Below, in pieces: positions 22,196-33,900 of a stretch of 64,000 nt of DNA. The stretch is taken from contig JPHH03000019.1 of NCBI GenBank assembly GCA_000750105.3, forward strand, positions 62,001 through 126,000. The letters run 5' to 3'. Origin of the DNA: Tolypocladium sp. Sup5 PDA-1 (lineage: Eukaryota; Ascomycota; Sordariomycetes; Hypocreales; Ophiocordycipitaceae). A program made the position numbers and the translations under genes. The notes under the pieces were generated by a model, which was not told the DNA's origin, did not search any database, and saw nothing but the letters and a program-made list of their open reading frames with translations. Position 1 is the stretch's first letter; every line of letters begins with the position of its first letter.

Positions 22196-22845
22196 GGTCT
22201 GGTTTGAGCTAGTTCTATCGGATTTTCCCTAGCATGTGACGTTAATGGAAGAATGATGGAAATGCAGCAAGGCGAGAAATTCTATTTGTTTGGGTGTGAA
22301 AACACCAGGGAGTCGGGAGCCGTATGACTGCGCGTCTGATTTGTGGAGTTAAGGGGCCTTGCCCCACGGTTCTTCCATGGCTTTTGCTTACACGCCTTTT
22401 GCATCTCCGTCGGTGTTAAAACTCGGGGAGAAGTGGCTTTTTTGCTCCGTTGACCTATCAATACCGCTCTTTAGGCTTGGCAGGGAAGTGCAAGATGACG
22501 TCGTGATTTACATGGCCGAACGTTTTCGTGACGGAACTTGTGCTGAGATCAGCCATTATTTTGAGTCTTGGATAGATGGGTTTGCCGTAGCTACAACCAC
22601 GGAGGATATGATGCCAAAGTAACGCTATGAGAGGTCGTGATGCTTGGTCGCTCAGCATTTGCCTGCGACTCTTTGCGATAAGTCTGCCGCAGCTGCAGGC
22701 CTGGTGGATGGGAATCGCTTCATCACGTCAGCTACAACGAAGGCCAGAAGAGCAAGGAGGAATGAGTATATTCCTAGTCTGGTTGAGCAGTCTAGTGACG
22801 ATGATATTTTCTCTAGATACATCTAACTCTGACAAGACATATCCT
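22196..22845. other. Intergenic region, b5 promoter
   Basis: 650 bp between the start of the b5 gene and the stop of the next P450, both on the minus strand. No additional gene is supported. No exact TCCGCGGA copy is present. Confidence 0.4.
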
Positions 22846-24628
22846 CTAAACCGGCGTGACAGCAATCTTGACGCCATTCGTGTTGACCGGGCCGGCCCGC
22901 ATGACGGGAACGTAGCCCTTGGTGTCGCGATTCTCAATAGCCTTGAAGCGCCGGCAGAACCGCGAAATGACATAACTGGCTTCGGTCGTGACCAAGAGCT
23001 GAGCAGGGCAACGTCTGGGACCACCACCAAAGGGCACGAAGTTCCAGTACGGACGAAATCCGAACCAACGTTCTGGCTTGAACTCGTCGGCATCCTCACC
23101 CCACACATCCTTGTCCCGCTGCATGACGTTCTTGTTGACTTGCACCACGTCGCCCTTTCTGACAAAGATGGGCGATTTCCCGTCCTTGCCGCCACCGAGC
23201 GGAAGCGTGCTGTCTTTGATGCAGTAGCGCACTTGCATGATGCCATTGGGATAGAGTCGGTGTGCTAGGCGACGATGAGCTTCTCTTTTCATGTTTAGGG
23301 AGGGGGAGTAAGAGCTCACTCTCGTTCAGCACTGCGTCGAGGTATTTCATGGACCTCAGGCACTCGTATGTCAGAGGTGCGTCCTCGCCGACGGAAAGCA
23401 CTTCCTCCCTGACCTTGGCGTAGACGTCGGGATAGCGAGCAAGGTTCCAGAAGACGTTGCTGATGAAGATGGAAGTCGTGTCGTTGTTGGGAACGAACAA
23501 GAGCAGCATTTCCGACCGCAGCCGCTCTCTGTCCTCGGGAACGTTGCCGACCATGGACCAGAGCAAATCCGTCCTCTCCTGCTTCAACTCGACGCCGAAG
23601 GATGATGCATTCTGGCTCGCGCCGTTCCCATTCTCCTTCGCCTTCTCGGCCCTCTCCTTGTAGGCTCTGTCGACTTGGCGGTCAATGAACTCGTGAACGA
23701 TGTCTGTCGCATCAAGCCAGAACTTCCACTTGAACATCCAGAGCCACTTGCTCATCTGCAAGCGCAGACGCAGTCCGCGCAGAACATCGGTCATGGCCCA
23801 GGCAATCTCGGCTCGTTCGGGGTACAAGAGACAGCTGATGGACTCGCCAAAGAGGAAATTGGTCGACGCGTCGAGGAACTAGCATCCCAACAATTAGCGC
23901 CAACAAGCAGCTATGCCTGGGGAGGGCAGACGAACCCAGCGTTGCATCAGCGTCTGCATGTCAAAGGTGGAACCGTCAAGGGGAATCAGGCTGAGGAGGT
24001 TGTCGGTGTGCACCTTCAGACGGTCCGTGTTGGAGAAGGCTTCGCGCAGGAAATAGGGCTTGATCAGGAACCTGCTGAAGACCCAGTCGTGGCCGTCGGT
24101 GGTGTTGACGCCCTTGTCGGCAAAAGGCATGCAGGCCCCCGACTTGCGCCGCAAGGGCTCCACGCCAAAGTCTTTCCAGACGGTTGCCGACAGAGCCTTC
24201 ATGTTTTCGGGCTCGATGGTGTGGATGACATGCCTGCCGAGGAAGTCGATGGTGAACGTCTTGGCCTTGCCTGGTCCTGTCTCGTGCAGGTTGCGAAGCC
24301 AGAGCAGGAAAGTGTGGTTCTTCAGCGACTTGGCCATCGACAAGGCGATGTCAAACCCCATGATGGGAACCCGTTGCGGGTAACGTGGAACCGCCCCATA
24401 TCCCTTTCGCCATTCAACCCATGATCTTGAGATACTCGACGTCGCCGACGTGGTGATGATGTACAAGACTACAAAATAGAACAAGTAAGACCACTTAGGC
24501 ACCGCATCTAGCGTCACGTTTGGAAACTCGAAATCCCATTGCGCCAGGCCCATCTTCAATGGAAGAGAAAGTCGAGTCCGTTGACTGGTACAGGGTTTAT
24601 TGGCGTAGAGAATGGCGTTGATAGCCAT
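22846..24628 (-). CDS. Cytochrome P450, CYP52/alkane-hydroxylase-like
   Basis: Model: complement of 23937-24628 plus base 23936, 23320-23878 and 22846-23264; 556 residues. An alternative start at 24553 (MGLAQWDFEF) would give a shorter leader. A membrane anchor (WSYLFYFVVLYII) precedes the RYPQRVPIMG hinge. The region around VPNNDTT is the I helix. The ExxR is ETHR at a splice junction (NE/THRLYPNG), followed by a CYP52-type RLYPNGIMQVRYC stretch. The heme loop FGGGPRRCPA keeps Phe, Gly, Arg and Cys but has Ala where Gly is usual. Such enzymes often hydroxylate terminal or unactivated carbons of alkyl chains; the substrate here is inferred to be a cluster intermediate. It is divergent from the next P450 across a 615-bp shared promoter. 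Confidence 0.88.
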
Positions 24629-25243
24629 AGATTTGCACCTTTAGTCGCCCGTGAACTTGAAGCCATCACTTTTATGAGATAGTCCTCGAATGCGGATATC
24701 CGGTCACGAGGAATATTCCGTGATTATGGGATGATGGCTTTCAGATTTGTTAATCATGGGTCAGCCTCGGGGAGTTAATGCACGGGGTCGGGGAGGAAGC
24801 ACTATCTCCGCCGACCTTGCCCATCTAGATAAATCCCCATGTGCGTCTGCCGGAGCGGGATTTCTTTCCATAACAGCAAATCAGGTCCGGAGGATTGTGA
24901 ATCCAAAATCGGATTGGCCGTCGGGTCACGGGGTTGCTTTGCTTCCCCATCTTCCCCCGCCCGCCCGGACTCCGTGCTGATGTTTCCGATTCTCGATCGA
25001 GCATCCAACTTCGCATGATGCGTCCCGGAGAAAGCTTCGACGCCTCTCCAGCCCAAACATCGAACCACCCGAGGCAACCGCAATGCTAGTGTGAGAAGGT
25101 CAGCCCAAGATAAACCAGGACCGCGGTTGGTCCGTTGAGAACAACAAAACTCAACTTCCCAGCATACTTTTTTCGTCCCAGTTGATGACGCAGGGTCGCA
25201 TCAGGATTTGCAAATACGATTGTGGCATTCCAGGATATACGTC
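24629..25243. promoter_or_regulatory. Bidirectional promoter of two P450 genes
   Basis: 615 bp between the start codons of divergent P450 genes. It contains one CCGCGG core in the palindrome ACCGCGGT (25120-25127), which shares the CCG/CGG centre of the cluster octamer TCCGCGGA but not its flanks. Confidence 0.55.
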
Positions 25244-27224
25244 ATGAACTCTACAGATCACGCTTTCGTCGCATTGTTGCGGCCCTTCGGTGGCACTGAA
25301 GGCCTCATTCGCACCTCTCGCTCATCTGTCCTAGCTTGTGTCATTGGTCTCTTCATCCTAGCGCTTGTCTTCGGGCGCAATGGAAATGTGAGTTGAGTGA
25401 TTGGGGCATGAGACGATACCAGAGCCTTTGGTAGTGCTAATGCTCTTTTGTAGAAAATCAAGTGCCTTGACATGGACGGAGTGCCGATGAAAGAGTTGGG
25501 CATCAGCAGCACTTCCAAGGCAGCCATGCTATTCCAGCCGTACGTCTTGAGCCTTGTTACCAGTGGACTTGAATTGGCTGACAATGGAGACAATCCTGGC
25601 AGGCCTCTTATATCCAAGCAAGGAGAAAAACTGGCCCAGGACGAGCCGTATATCATCCGCAGCGGGAAACACCGCGAAGTCGTGCTACATACGGCAGAGC
25701 ACGTGCGCGAGTTCTTGCGCAACGACTCGAAGGGTATGCCGGGCCTCCTCGACGTTCTTTGGGGAGTTTGACTGACGCTCTGCAGACCATTTCAAGCCGA
25801 CCGGCATGGGTTTTGGCGACTATTTCTACCGGTTTGTTGACACTCGGTACCCGGATGTGACCATCGCGCAACTGACACTTGCACGGTGAAAAGCGTACTC
25901 GGACAATGTGTCGGCGCACTCAACGGAAAGCAATGGCGGGTCGTCCGGAGCTATTTCGACCCGGCCTACTCACACAGTGCCAGCCTCGTCATGCTCCCTT
26001 CGTTCCAGAACGAAGTTGTCAAGTGGTTGAACATGCTCAAGAACGACTCCCTCAGGACCGGAGTGGGTAGGCTGGTTGTGCATGCGCCCACATCTTGCAA
26101 GATCTTGCCATTGCGTGTCATACCCCAGAGCTTCTATGGTGCAGCATACGACGACGATGTAAGTCTCGGCCTCCTCATGCATGGACCCAATTGGGGACTG
26201 ACCATATTGTCAGGCTTATGCGAAGCTGGTTCGCGTCAGCCAGATGCAGGGGCAGGCGCTGAAATATGCCGTGACTGGTCGGTGGCAGAAGTATCGGTGG
26301 TTCAACATGCTTCCGACCCCATCGAGGCGGCAGTTGGATCAGTATCATCAAGATTGGCAAGCCTTCAACCTCGAGATGCTAGAGACTGCGCGCAAGGTAA
26401 ATCGAGGAACCAGGACAGCGTGAGGCTTCGTCTCGCTGACACGAGATACAGGAGGGATTGGCAATCCCAGCCGAGCACGTATTCAAGGGCGTGCAACCAG
26501 ACGACGCCATGTCAATGGACCAAGTATGAGCACCAGTTGTACGTGATGTGGAGTGTCTAACGTGTCTCTAGTACCTCCAGACTATTGACGAGATGATCTT
26601 TACCAACATCGACATCACCGCAAGTGTACTGGCATTCATGCTCGGTAAACTGGCCAAGCATCCCGACTTCCAGCAAAAGCTCTACGAAGAGATCGTGGCA
26701 CAGAAAGCGGAGCCAGGATTTGATTTGAACAGTTACGTGACTCGGCAGACAACGCTTCTACACTACCTGTGCCTGGAAAGCATACGGCTGCGACCGGCCA
26801 CCTGTAAGTGTTCCCTCTCTGGAGCGGCCAAGTCATTGAACAGCGCAGATTCACTGAAACCCGGGGTTCCGCAGGGTTCTCGGTCCCAGAATGCATCACC
26901 ATCGACAAGGTGATCGGGCGCTACAAGATCCCGGCGCAGACACCCATCATCATCGACGTGCGCCGCCTCAACACCAACGCCCTGACCTGGGGTCCGGACG
27001 GCGCCGAGTTCCGGCCCGAGCGTTTCGCGAAGCTGTCGCCCAACGAGTATCGCTACGGGTTCATGCGCTTCGGCGTCGTGTCGAGCAAGTGCCTGGGCAA
27101 GCACATGGCAGACGTCTTGATGAAGGTGGCCATCATCACCGTCTTGGAACAGTACAAGATTGAAGAGGTCGAGATGAACATTGGCGTCAAGGATGGGGAT
27201 TTGGCCTTTATTAAGCGCAAGTAG
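25244..27224 (+). CDS. Cytochrome P450 with atypical heme loop, candidate ring-expanding P450
   Basis: Model of eight exons: 25244-25387, 25454-25733, 25786-25831, 25894-26158, 26214-26396, 26452-26523, 26572-26803 and 26875-27224; 523 residues. One N-terminal anchor (SVLACVIGLFILALVFG). The I helix reads NIDITAS in place of the common AGxDTT. The ExxR motif is ESIR. A PERF segment (FRPERFAKLS) is present. The heme loop is FGVVSSKCLG: Cys and the final Gly are there, but the usual Gly and Arg of FxxGxRxC are Val and Ser. From memory, an NxDxT I helix with a CLGK heme loop occurs in a fungal P450 group active in tetramate/2-pyridone and epipolythiodioxopiperazine pathways. Tetramate-to-pyridone ring expansion is therefore proposed by inference. 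Segment 25540-25602 has intron signals but is a multiple of three and reads as protein; I kept it as coding. Confidence 0.85.
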
Positions 27225-27927
27225 GTGGAGGACAGGGGAAGGATGTTGGGAGCCCTTTGGCGTTCTGTTGGAGACTGGAACACACCCCGCGGCAGAGAGG
27301 TCAAGGGGACAGAGAGTTAGCCAGAGCCCCTTTTAAATAGGGGCTCGTGCCGCCACCCCTGTACTTGGAAAATCTATTCTTTTCGCCTTCTTAACACACA
27401 AAAAAAGCTTCGTCTCAATCGTCTCCGGCCAATTGGCTTTTACCGCCGTAGTTGATCCTTTCTTTTTTTGGACAGGTGGACTAAGCTTATGTACACTACG
27501 TGAGCATGGCTCCGAGAGGCAGAGACTTATATCGCTACCTTGCCTTGCGTTGTGTGTTGTGTATATTGGGGGTGCATTCTATCTCCAACTGAATAGTCTA
27601 TGGGCTTCAAACGTGTTCACGACAAGACGAAGCTGGGAGAACCTTACAAGACCTCTCGGAACTTGATTCCTCAAGGCACGAACAAACACATGTTGTACAC
27701 ATGCAGGCGCAACTCCGAATCTCTACACCGTCATCACATACAAAGAGATTGATTAATCGTAAATCATAAAGGACCTATTGACAAACTCAAAAGACATAAA
27801 CTCGACTGAATTTTCCCCATACCAAACGCCATTTCTTCACCAAAGGATGCTTTCCAGAACTCCTCAAGCAATTTGATACCCAAACCAAATAACAAAGTCA
27901 TCTACAGCAAGAGAAGAAAAAATTCCA
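27225..27927. other. Convergent 3' flanks
   Basis: 703 bp between the stop of the P450 (+) and the stop of the PKS-NRPS (-). It is AT-rich, with no gene and no regulatory motif that I recognise. Confidence 0.5.
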
Positions 27928-30900
27928 TCACAATTCCTCTCTCGGCGACTCGCCAAGATACGGGAAGCCAATGATCTGATCCTTCTCGACAAGAGCCTCC
28001 AAGTACGTGCTAATCAGCGGATCCATGCCGCCCCTGACGGCCTCGGCAATCCAATCCGCAATGTCCAGCTCGCCAAAGCCGCGACCATGCAACTCCTCCA
28101 TGCGACCGCGGAACTCGGCTACAGGTGTCTCGACCCCGCTGGAGTGGTGCACGATGGCCACGGGAGCATCTCCGGCGGGTGCTGCGTTGAGGACGCATCC
28201 CCCGGAGTTACCGCCGCCGTCGTGATGCTTCCCGAGTGCCGGCCGGGCAATGTTGGCAGCCACCGCGGCAACAGGCGCGAAGTCGAGGAAGCCGGCGAGG
28301 TTTCTGAAGCGCGGCACCGCGCTCTGCGCCACCGCGAAGCGCAGCAGCGCGTTGAGGGCGTCCTCGCTGGGCGCGTTGGGCCCGACCACGGCGCACGGCC
28401 GATGCACCGTCACGTCGAGCCCCGTCGTCTGCGCGACCTTCTCGAGCAGGCGCTCGCCCGCCCACTTGGACGCCGTGTAGCCCTCGGACCCGTCCTTGGG
28501 AGGCTGGTGCTGGCCCACCGACACGGGCGGGAGCCTGCGCTGGCCTGAGAGGAGCGTCACGCGGTTGGACGAGATGAAGTGCACGGGTATGTGACGCGGG
28601 AGGGCCAGGTCCACGAGGAAGCGCAGCGAGCCGAGGTTCGGCGCGCGGAGGGACGAGTAGTTGTTCAGGCAGTGCCCGACGCTGCCAGCGTGGATGATCA
28701 GGTCGATGCGTGACTGCAGCAAGGAGATGTCGTCGGGAGACAACCCGAGCGACTCGGCCTGAAGACTGCCCGGGTAGCATGCCGTCTTGCTCGACCGAGG
28801 CACCGTCTTGCCGGCTGTCTGGGGAAGCGCAACGCAATGAACCCGTTTGACGCTGCTGTCGCCGACAAGTGCCTGAAGGATCTCGGCACCAAGAAAGGTA
28901 TGAGCCCCTGTCAGCAGAATCTCGCGGTTGGATTCTCGAATGGACCCAGACGGCGTCGTGTGAAGACTCGACGACGGCATCTGGAACTCCGTCTCCGTCT
29001 CCCAATCAATGTCTTCGATCGGCCCCTGATGCCCCTTCTCGGCATGGAGATGCGCCGCCATGCGGCCCAGAGTGCTCGCTTGGTACAGCTGCGTGACAGG
29101 CACCGCCAGCCCCAGTGTCTCCCTGATGGCCCCTTGTAGCTGTATCAACAGGAGGGAACTCCCGCCGGCCATGAAAAAGTCGACATCTGGCGTCAAGTCG
29201 GCTCTGGGCACCGTCATGGATCGATCAAGCACCTCCTCCCACAACAAACTGAGCTCTCCCTCCTCCAACGACAACTTCTCGCCGCTCCCTTCACCTTCAC
29301 GCTGCTGCCCCGAAGTTGGGAGATCCATGGCCTCAATGGCTCTGCGATCGACCTTTCCGTTCGGCGTGTGCGGTAGATGGTCCACCGCAACGACGAGCGA
29401 GGGCCGCATGTAGACGGGCAGGGGCAAGCTCTGCGCCAGCTTGCGAAGTTCCCCTGCTCCGAGCATCTCGCCCTGTCCCGGACGCAGCACAACATGCGCG
29501 ACCAGCATCTGCGCCTCGTCGTCCTCTCCGCGAACCGTGACGACGGCCTCGGCCACCACGTCGCCAACCGCTTGCACCATGGTGTTGGCCACGTCGTCCA
29601 GGTCGATCCGCAGGCCACGCAGCTTGATCATGCTGTCGCCCCCTTTCCGCCCCATGAAGATCAGGGACCCGTCCGCTCGCAGCCGTCCTCGATCGCCCGT
29701 CTTGAACATGCGCGTCCACCCTCGTGCCACGTCGTCGGCGTCGGCGAACGGGTCATGCACGAACTTGGTTGCCGAGAGATCGGGCAGGTTCAGGTAGCCC
29801 AGCGCGACACCCGCGCCGCCCACGCAGATCTCGCCCGGATAGCCCAGCGGTACGGGCTCCGAGGAGGTCTCATCGAGGATGTACACCGAGTAGTTGGGCA
29901 GCACCTTTCCGACCGACGCGTGCTCTGTCATCTCGCGGGCTGTGCTCGCAGAGAACCTGTCAAACGACACAGCAAGCGACGTCTCGGTCGGCCCGTAGCA
30001 GTTCGTCAGCTGGATGTTGGGATTTCCCAGCTCGGAGAACGCCTGCACGAGCTGCTGCGTCACGGCCTCGCCGCCCATGCATGCGTGCGTCCAGCCCGTG
30101 CATTTGCGCAGCCACGACTGCCCGTATCGCAGCAGCATGGCGTACTCGGACGGCGTGGCGATGGTAAACGTCACGCCGTGCTCGAGCACGAGCTTGGAGA
30201 GCGCAATGGGGTCGCCCCGAGAGGCCTTCGGTACGATGACGAGCGAACCGCCGTTGGCGAGGGCGCAGAATGTCTGGGTCAAGGACATGTCGAAGCCGAA
30301 CGAGCTTTGCTGCAGGACCGTCTCGCGTTCCAGCGAGAGCTCCGACGTTTTCAGCGCGAGGTGGTTCAGGAACCCGAACTGGTTGAGCTGGATGCCCTTG
30401 GGCTTGCCGGTCGAGCCGCTGGTGTAGAAGAGGAAAGCCGGGCTGACCGGGTCGGAAAGGTCGTCTTGGGGGGTGGCGTCGGTTGCTGGAACCCTAGTCG
30501 AGAGGGTGGAAAGGTTGACGATGGATAGATCCGTGGTCAGCGACAGGGCCGACTCCAGAGTCTCCTGATGGCACAAGAGGATGGCGGGCTTGCAGTCGGC
30601 CAGGATGGCAGCATGGCGTTCTTTGGGAAGATTCGTGTCGAGCGGCACGTACACATGGCCCAGCCGCAGTATCGACAGCATGGAGACGATGAAGTCGGCC
30701 GAAGGCTGGCAGAGTACCGCTATGCGCGACCCTTTGACGGGCTCCTCCTTCTGGATGACTGAAGCCACCGAGCGGATTCTGCCCTCGAGTTCGCCGTATG
30801 TAAGGGCTCCACGGGGTTCGATGATGGCCAGACCATCTCTGTGACTCTTGATCATGGCATCCACCCTTCTCGAGAGAGTGTCAGGCCACTCCCACGTCTT

Positions 30901-33900
30901 GCGAGGTCCCTTTCCGACAGATATCCCCTTCTGCACGGCAGCTGCGTCAGACATGCCGTACTGCTCAAGCATCCGCGATGTGTCCGAGGACAGGACGTCA
31001 AGCAGGTCGACATAGGCGCCCATGATGAGTGTGGCCGCGTCCCTGTCGTATAGGCAGCTCTGGGCGTTGACCTGCAGGTCGCATGACCCCTCTGCCGTCT
31101 CGTAGATGCCAAAGCCGAGATCGAACGGGCTCTGGGCGTCGCGGATGGCCTCGACCGACAGACGGCAGTCGTCTCCCAGGCCCACCTCGGCCATGGCCCC
31201 CACACGGTAGTTGAACGTGACCTGGAACAGCGGGCTGAAGGACGCATCCCGCGGCACGTTGAGACGGTCCAGGATCACGTCGATCGGAACGCGGCCGTTG
31301 CTGCGGCCCTCGAGCACGTGTCTAGACGTGCGTCGGACCAGGTCTGCGAAGGAACCGTGCCGATCTAACTTGAAGCGCAGCGGGAGCATGTTGAGGAAGA
31401 AACCAACCGTATCGGCGAGGTCGTCGTCGGTGCGACTGGCATCCGTGACGCCGATACACAGGTCGTGGATGTCGAGCAGCTTGGAGAAGAGCACCTGCAC
31501 GGCCGCGAGATAAAAGTGGAAGGGTGTCACCCGCAGGGCCTTGCTGGCATCCTTGATCTTGGCGACGAGGTGACTGCCAATGTCCCTTGTGACCGTGTGG
31601 CTTTCATACCGCCGAAGTGGCCGTCGGCGTCGAGCAGAGGCAATGGGCAGCAGGGGCAACACATCGGGCAGTTTGGCGTGCACCGTTTCCCAGAATGAAA
31701 TCTCCTTGTCCATGGCCCCGGACTCTACCGCCTGTCTCTGCTCGACCGAGGCGTCCATGTACAGTTTCCTCTGTCGGCTCAACGGCTGCGAGGTATAGGC
31801 CCGCTCGAGATCGCGCAGGATAGCGTACCAGCTGACGCCGTCGATGACGATGTGGTGATAGCCAAAGATGATGACATGTTTGTCTTTGTTCTCCGTGGAC
31901 AGCAGCGTGGCGGCATACGTGTCTCCGTAGGCGAGGTCCCATTCGTGATTCCGCAACGCGTCAAACTCACCTTGGATCTCCTCGCGGCTCGATGCGTGGA
32001 GGTGCTTGAGGGAAGAGGAAGGGCACGGGGTGCGCAAAAGCCCCTGGGTGGGCTGCCCGGTCTCGTCGTCGGCATAGAAGCACGTCCGCAGGCTGGCGTG
32101 GTGGGCGATGACCTTGTCGAGTGCTCCGCGGAGCCTGGCCACGTCGAGCGGTCCCCTGACGACGTACGAGACGACGATGTTGCACGTCGTTGGGTCTTCT
32201 AGATATTGGCCGAGGAACCAGAGCCTAGATTGAGCGTAAGACATTGTATCGACCCTGGAGGTGTCCCTCACGACGCGTTTCGGGGCCTGAATACCTGAAT
32301 GCGCCCCTTTCTCAGAATTGTCAAACTTGACGTCTGGAATGGCCGTCTTTTCCGGCATTTCGGGCGTGCTGACCCTCGTCAAGGGCGTGCTTGGGAAGTC
32401 TGGAACATTCTGTGCACCCGGAGAGGTCGAAACCATCGGGCTTGAAGACTGCTGGCCGCTTTCGCTTGTAGGCACTGACGATGCCGGCTGGGATGGCTCG
32501 TCCTCCCCTGCAACGACCTTGTCGCTCGTGTCAAGATGAGGCGCACTCGCCGCAGCCTTCTTCTCCTTTTCTGGATCCTGATCTGCTCGCAGGGCGAGAT
32601 ACTGGGCCGCTGTGTCCAGGCAGATTTCGTGGACAGTGTCTCCGCCGAGGAAGCGAAGGACGGGCACGTCGACATGGATCTCCTTCAGGAACCAGGTGCG
32701 CGTCTCGACGGCGAGAAGCGAGTCGAAGCCCAGGTCCAGGAGGGGAACGTGGGCATTCACGCTGCCGGCATCGAGCTGCATCATGGACTCGAGCTTGGTC
32801 GAAAAGGCCTCTTGGAGCAGGGAATGGGCCTCTTGAACCGACTCGGCCTCGTCCAGCTTCTGTTTGATGTGCACCGCATCGCCAGTCCCTTGTCGCGAGT
32901 CGCCCACATCTTCTTCGGGCTGCACAATAAAGTGCGACAGCCGCGAATCGCCGTACCAAGGCGGCCTCAACGGCGCGTCCGGACTGTCCTGGAAGGGTTC
33001 GAAGCCCATGCAAATGTCCGCCTCCAGCTGCGAGTCGGCCGGGCTGGCAAGCACTCCCTCGGCAAACAGGAAGTGGGCGTCGGTCTCGGACGTCGGCATG
33101 AAGCCCTGCTTTCGCAAGTGCTCCGCGAGCTTGCGGTCTTGTCTCGCGACGTAGCCTGCGTCGACCACCACGCCCACGTGGATCACAGACGCCGCCAGTC
33201 CCCTGGCCCTGCGGTTTGAGACAAGGCTCGTCATGAACAGGTTCGCCGCATGGTAGTTTCCCTGGCCGCGGTTGTTCCCGACGGTGGCTACTGATGAGAA
33301 GAGGACGAAGTAGTCAAGGTCGGGAGCTGGGAAGAGCTCGTCTAGGTATCTGGACCCATCCACCTTTGGCTTCAGGGTGTTATTCAGGGAGTCGACATCC
33401 ATGTTCAAGAACATCTTGTCGTGCAGCACCATGGCTCCGTTCGCCACTCCTCCGATGGGAGGCATCTCGGCCTTGATCTGATCCACGGTCGAACGGATGG
33501 ATTGTTGGCTGGTTACATCCATCTTGTAAAGGCGGATATCCGCCCGATGGTCTCGTCGCATGCTCTCGAGCCAGCCTGGGTCTACCTCGCCGCGTCGGCT
33601 AGCAATGGCGATGTGGCGAGCTCCGTTCCGGACCATATAGCCGCAGATGGACTGACCAAGATCGCCGTTGAGGCCCACCATGAGATGAGTCTTGGACGAT
33701 GAGAAGATTCCGGCCGGTGTCAAGGGCTTGACCTGGACCGTGACTGCCTCGTCGTGCTGCTGACGCCAGTCTACCATGGCAGGGTATGCCATGGTAGACG
33801 AAGGGCTTCCAGGAAGTGTTCGGATTGGAAGAGCTCTCGTCTCGGTCTTGTCCGTATGATTCAGTGCGACGAGGGCATCGGCGTATGCACTACCCAACGC

